Positions 60,536 through 64,000 of a DNA stretch of 64,000 bases are shown here, piece after piece. The position numbers were made by a program, and so were the translations under genes. Location: contig NZ_CP019981.1 of the NCBI RefSeq assembly GCF_002982135.1, positions 186,001 to 250,000 of the forward strand, in the 5' to 3' direction. The stretch comes from Pediococcus inopinatus (lineage in GTDB: Bacteria > Bacillota > Bacilli > Lactobacillales > Lactobacillaceae). Each line of letters opens with the position of its first letter. Position 1 is the stretch's first letter. The notes below the pieces were generated by a model that did not search any database, was not told the DNA's origin, and saw only the letters and a list, made by a program, of their open reading frames with translations.

Positions 60536-62095
60536 ATGTATTATTTTTTGAATACGACCATTCCTTTAAATAAATCTGGCATTGAACATGCCCAAATAAA
60601 ACGGGTAAATTTATTTAACAATTATAAGGTTGCAAATAAAATTGTGACCCGTAATTTTGAAGTGGATTTACATCATAATCTGAAAGTCGCAGGAATCGAC
60701 GAAAAAAACCATGTAAATTTATTTGAATTCCTACAAGGATCGGGAAATTTTAAGCCAAAACAGGTTAAACCACGTGATATTAAATTGCCCCACGGTTGTA
60801 AGCTAAAGGCTGAAAAAGATTACTTTGTGGCCAAAGATATTAAGAATCGGTTGGCCGTTCGGATCGAAGTTTGGGGCGAACATGATTCACAAGTGCAGGC
60901 AGTCAATTATTATGACTACGCGGGTAACTTATTGCGTCGCGAGCGCTATGATCATCGTGGCTTTTTATCGATTGCAGAAATTCATAATCCTCAAGGAGGG
61001 GTTAGTAATGAACAAATCTTCTCTCCTGAAGGCAAATTGGTTTATGAATCCTTCTATTTTAAAGATGGCCAAGGTAAAATTGTGAATTCATTGTTGCGCG
61101 TGGTAGATTTTCACGGACAAGATTACGAATTTACAGGGTTACGAGGGTTACAACGATTTTTCTTCGATCAATTAAACAAAGTCGACAACGGCAAAAATGT
61201 CTTTACTTCTGACCGAGCAGTTGAAACTGAGTGGGCTTTATTACATATGAAAACTCCAGCCTACAAGGCGTTGTTTTTGCATAATGCCCATACCGCTGAC
61301 GCAAATGACCCCATGGATCGTGTCTTAAATAATAATTTTGAATTCTCCTTAAACAATTTTGCAGAATGGAATGCGGTAATTGATTCTACAGATCGGCAAA
61401 CCAAAGATGTTAAATTACGTTTTGATTCCAAACAAACGGCAATTTACACCGTTCCAGTTGGAATTGTGACAAATGAGTTGATGCAAAAACCACAGGTAGC
61501 CTTCAGTGATCGGACACCAGGGAAAATTATTGTGGTTGCGCGTCTGTTTCCGGAAAAACGTTTGGATCATCTCATCAAAGCTTTTGCGATTGTGCATAAA
61601 CAATTACCCCAAACTACACTGGATCTCTGGGGATATGGGGATGGAAAAACAGATAAAGGATTAAAACAACTAGTTCAAGATTTAAGCCTTGAAAAAGTCG
61701 TGCAGTTTAAAGGCTATACGCCAAATATTGGCGACGTGATGGATCACGCGCAGGTATCAACGTTGACCAGTAATGTTGAAGGATTTGCGTTGGCAGTCTT
61801 GGAAGCCCAATCTCATGGGTTACCAGTTGTTTCCTACGATATTCCTTATGGACCATCTGACATTATCGAAGATGGTTTTAGCGGAACATTAGTTAAACAA
61901 GGTGATTATAAGAGCTTTGCCCAGGCGCTAATTGCGCTTATGGGTGATCAAAAGAAACTTCAGGAATATAGTAATCACGCCTATGTAAGCCGTGAACGTT
62001 ACAGTGAAGCAGCCATTTGGAAAGCATGGCAGCAGGTGGTTGATAATGCCGATCAATTTTTTGATCAAATTCAAACGAAAGGGACGGTGGAGTAG
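60536..62095 (+). CDS. Teichoic acid-type glycosyltransferase, GT4 with DUF1975, copy 1
   Basis: 519 residues: N-terminal DUF1975-type part (MYYFLNTTIPLNKSGIEHAQ, FLQ, LLRRERYDHRGF, INSLLRVVDF-like) and a C-terminal GT4 domain (KIIVVARLFPEKRLDHLIKAF; catalytic E-x7-E in EGFALAVLE). It resembles the TagE-type poly(glycerol/ribitol-phosphate) alpha-glucosyltransferases that occur as tandem pairs in lactobacilli. ATG at 60536 follows GGTGGG; earlier codons are not used. TATAAT at 60491 marks the promoter. First gene of a two-gene operon. Confidence 0.85.
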   Translation: MYYFLNTTIPLNKSGIEHAQIKRVNLFNNYKVANKIVTRNFEVDLHHNLKVAGIDEKNHVNLFEFLQGSGNFKPKQVKPRDIKLPHGCKLKAEKDYFVAKDIKNRLAVRIEVWGEHDSQVQAVNYYDYAGNLLRRERYDHRGFLSIAEIHNPQGGVSNEQIFSPEGKLVYESFYFKDGQGKIVNSLLRVVDFHGQDYEFTGLRGLQRFFFDQLNKVDNGKNVFTSDRAVETEWALLHMKTPAYKALFLHNAHTADANDPMDRVLNNNFEFSLNNFAEWNAVIDSTDRQTKDVKLRFDSKQTAIYTVPVGIVTNELMQKPQVAFSDRTPGKIIVVARLFPEKRLDHLIKAFAIVHKQLPQTTLDLWGYGDGKTDKGLKQLVQDLSLEKVVQFKGYTPNIGDVMDHAQVSTLTSNVEGFALAVLEAQSHGLPVVSYDIPYGPSDIIEDGFSGTLVKQGDYKSFAQALIALMGDQKKLQEYSNHAYVSRERYSEAAIWKAWQQVVDNADQFFDQIQTKGTVE

Positions 62096-63625
62096 ATGAT
62101 TTATTTTTTAAATGAGTATTTGATGGCTTTAAACTCTGGTCTAGAATATGCTGAAATTAATCGGATTAAACTGCTCAAAAATAATCATGTCCCAGCCAAA
62201 ATTGTAACCCGAGATTACAATCAGGAATTGCATCGTAATATGCAGACTCTGGGTTTAGAAGCGGATGACATGGTCAACATGTTTGACTATTTCCAGCATG
62301 CAGAACATGTTGAAACACCAAAAGTCCTCAAAACGATTGATTTAAATTTGCCAAAAAGTTACGAAATTGATCAAGGGGCCGATTTTAGTCGCGTAACTGA
62401 TGGTGATCGCGTGGTGGCCGATGTTCATTTTGCCAGTGGCACCTTTGGCCGCGTTTCGTATGTGAATTATTTTGATGCCTATATGAATGTTGCCAAAACA
62501 GAGTATTATGATTGGCGTGGGTTTAAGTCGATGGATAAGTACTTCACGCCGACGGGAGCTCCGGCAGCCGAATTTTTATTTACACCCGAAGGAAAACGCG
62601 TTTACGAGTCATATTACATGAATGATGTGAACGGAAATCCTGTAAATTCTTTATTGAAACTAGTTGATTATAAAGGTGAAGACCATAATTTTGATAATTT
62701 AGAGGAACTATTCACGTTCTTTTTAGATGAGTTAAATCGTCGTGATGGGAGTCACCAGACCTTTATTGCGGATCGACCAGCCCAGACAAACATGCCAATG
62801 ATGAATATGGTGACGTTGGCACATAAATATGTTTCTCTACCAATTGTGCATGGTGTGGATCCAAATGATCAGGTCCATAGCAATTTTGATCCTGCATACA
62901 CAACCGTGTTTGGTCCCCGAATTGATGAATTAGATGGCATTATTGTCATGACTCAAGCGCAAAAACGTGACTTAGGTAAACGTTTGAATCATCCCAAAAC
63001 GCCAATCTATGTTATTCCTGGAGCGGTTGTTCTTAATGAAACCCGAAATGAACCACATGTTTTGTACCGAAATCGAGTACAAGATCGTTTATTGTATGTA
63101 GGGCGTTTGACGCCTGATAAGCAGATTGAGCGGTTAATTCGCGCGGTTCAAATTATTAGTCAAAAGATTCCTGATGTCACTTTGGACTTGTATGGTTATG
63201 GTAGCGAAGAGGATGTCAACGCCTTTAAGAAGCTTGCGCAGGATTTAAAGGTTGATCAGCTAGTCCACTTCAAAGGCTTTGTCTACGATTTGACAACGGT
63301 ATATAACCAGGCGGGGTTGTTTGTTAGTGCAAGTCATTCTGATGCAATGCCACTAGCGATGGTGGAAGCCATGGCTCATGGGGTTCCAGCAGTTGCATAC
63401 GCAAGTCACTATGGTCCAAGCGAAATCATCGATGATAAGCAAAATGGGCGCCTAATTGAAGAGGGCGATGAAGACGTCTTCCTCTTTAGCCGGGCCGTGA
63501 TTGATTTGTTGAGTGATCCGGACTTACTGGCTGAATATAGTGAGAAAGCTTATGAAATTGGCGATCGGTATTCAGAAGAACATGTCCTGGCTGACTGGCA
63601 ATTATTGTTGACACATGATAATTAA
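62096..63625 (+). CDS. Teichoic acid-type glycosyltransferase, GT4 with DUF1975, copy 2
   Basis: 509 residues, paralogue of the preceding gene along its whole length (IYFLNEYLMALNSGLEYAEI; KTEYYDWRGFKSMDKYF; NSLLKLVDYKGEDH; RLLYVGRLTPDKQIERLIRAV). The ATG directly follows the stop of copy 1 (TAGATG). In the catalytic motif the first Glu of E-x7-E is Asp: DAMPLAMVE. A pair of non-identical GTs suggests a heteromeric enzyme or two acceptor specificities. Confidence 0.85.
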   Translation: MIYFLNEYLMALNSGLEYAEINRIKLLKNNHVPAKIVTRDYNQELHRNMQTLGLEADDMVNMFDYFQHAEHVETPKVLKTIDLNLPKSYEIDQGADFSRVTDGDRVVADVHFASGTFGRVSYVNYFDAYMNVAKTEYYDWRGFKSMDKYFTPTGAPAAEFLFTPEGKRVYESYYMNDVNGNPVNSLLKLVDYKGEDHNFDNLEELFTFFLDELNRRDGSHQTFIADRPAQTNMPMMNMVTLAHKYVSLPIVHGVDPNDQVHSNFDPAYTTVFGPRIDELDGIIVMTQAQKRDLGKRLNHPKTPIYVIPGAVVLNETRNEPHVLYRNRVQDRLLYVGRLTPDKQIERLIRAVQIISQKIPDVTLDLYGYGSEEDVNAFKKLAQDLKVDQLVHFKGFVYDLTTVYNQAGLFVSASHSDAMPLAMVEAMAHGVPAVAYASHYGPSEIIDDKQNGRLIEEGDEDVFLFSRAVIDLLSDPDLLAEYSEKAYEIGDRYSEEHVLADWQLLLTHDN

Positions 63626-63629
63626 AAAT

Positions 63630-63679
63630 TAAAAACGAGAGTAGCATCAGATTTAAATCTGATCTTACTCTCGTTTTTA
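63630..63679. terminator. Bidirectional terminator after the glycosyltransferases
   Basis: AAAAACGAGAGTA / TACTCTCGTTTTT with inner ATCAGAT / ATCTGAT around TTAA. Confidence 0.9.
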
Positions 63680-63694
63680 GTTTCTTAAGTTTGA

Positions 63695-64000
63695 TTATTT
63701 AACAGCCCCAAACAGATCGTTAAACGCTTCGGTCATAGTTGGATGAGAATAAATTTGATCACGAAGCACTTCATAAGGGATGTGTTGATGCATGGCTAAT
63801 GAAATCGTGTTGATCAATTCTTGAGCGTCCACACAATAAAGAGTTGCGCCTAAGATCTCATGGCTATCTGGTGAAACTAGCACTTTAAGATAACCGGTTG
63901 TGTTCCCAATAACGTGAGCCTTGGGAACTGAAGCTGTCATAATTTTACCGCTGAGATAGGCGACATTTTCTTCTTTGGCCTGTTCCTCGTTCATTCCGAT
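63695..64000 (-). CDS. Flavin disulfide reductase (class I), C-terminal part, cut by window edge
   Basis: C-terminal dimerisation domain of a pyridine nucleotide-disulfide oxidoreductase: GYLKVLVSPDSHEILGATLYC, ELINTISLAMHQHIPYEVL and the active-site His-Glu motif SHPTMTEAFNDLFG. The frame stays open to base 64000, so the ATG at 63994 is probably internal and the FAD, NAD and CxxxxC parts lie outside the window. Could be a dihydrolipoamide-dehydrogenase-like or mercuric-reductase-like enzyme. Confidence 0.85.
   Translation of the reverse strand: MGMNEEQAKEENVAYLSGKIMTASVPKAHVIGNTTGYLKVLVSPDSHEILGATLYCVDAQELINTISLAMHQHIPYEVLRDQIYSHPTMTEAFNDLFGAVK

Overview
The window is low-GC Gram-positive DNA, almost certainly from a member of the Lactobacillaceae. 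Evidence: strong AGGAGG-type ribosome binding sites, several TTG and GTG starts, HrcA/CIRCE, lysine and TPP riboswitches, DUF4811, DUF1836 and DUF1975-type proteins, and tandem wall teichoic acid glycosyltransferases of the kind seen in lactobacilli. A complete acetylated diaminopimelate (DAP) pathway plus an L,D-transpeptidase suggests meso-DAP peptidoglycan (inference), as in the L. plantarum or L. vaccinostercus groups. I saw no rRNA, tRNA, CRISPR array or prophage.

Layout. 1-7.3 kb: end of an amino acid permease, a PemK/MazF-type toxin-antitoxin pair, a uracil-DNA-glycosylase-like gene, two decayed gene remnants, an L,D-transpeptidase, and a DHA2 drug-efflux gene broken by an internal deletion, followed by its DUF4811 partner. 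7.3-17.5 kb: divergent lysine/DAP block, with dapF-lysC on the minus strand and a lysine-riboswitch-controlled plus-strand run lysA-dapH-deacetylase-dapA-dapB-patA-asd. 17.5-21.1 kb: repeat-type terminators, a DsrE-like protein, a membrane-anchored nuclease with a membrane partner, a cold shock gene and a nonsense-mutated Xre regulator. 21.2-24.2 kb: TPP-riboswitch-controlled ThiXYZ-type transporter with a thiamine-binding protein. 24.3-28.7 kb: nagB, ackA and pta enclosed by two inverted copies of a ~335 bp MITE-like element.

28.9-39.9 kb: pyrD, perR, DHA2 efflux, YihY, MarR, guaC-purA divergent from purB, an MFS gene, an orphan HicB and an ASCH protein. 40-46 kb: three paralogous CX5R tyrosine phosphatases, a nonsense-mutated tspO, an Spx-like protein lacking its second redox cysteine, a hydrolase and membrane proteins. 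46-50 kb: aldo/keto reductase, nrdI, and a Cof-type HAD gene split by an IS256-family element whose ends and 8 bp target duplication can be placed to the base. 50-56.8 kb: CNNM/HlyC-type protein, P-type ATPase, small acidic protein, CIRCE-controlled Hsp20 and an aldo/keto reductase. 57-64 kb: lipoprotein, DUF960-like and DUF1836 genes, a stand-alone CoA-acylating aldehyde dehydrogenase behind Rex-like sites, two tandem teichoic acid glycosyltransferases, and the end of a flavin disulfide reductase.

The most unusual non-gene structure is a family of very long nested hairpins downstream of plus-strand operons (17.5, 28.1 and 49.8 kb). Each has a locus-specific outer stem, a shared inner GCGGGAT/ATCCCGC hairpin and a shared GTCCT tail, and they occur as tandem, partly truncated copies. 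No clearly new multi-gene defence or metabolic system is visible. The repeat family and the MITE pair are the best candidates for undescribed biology. Five or six genes here are broken, by deletion, nonsense mutation, IS insertion or decay, so this genome is actively losing accessory functions.
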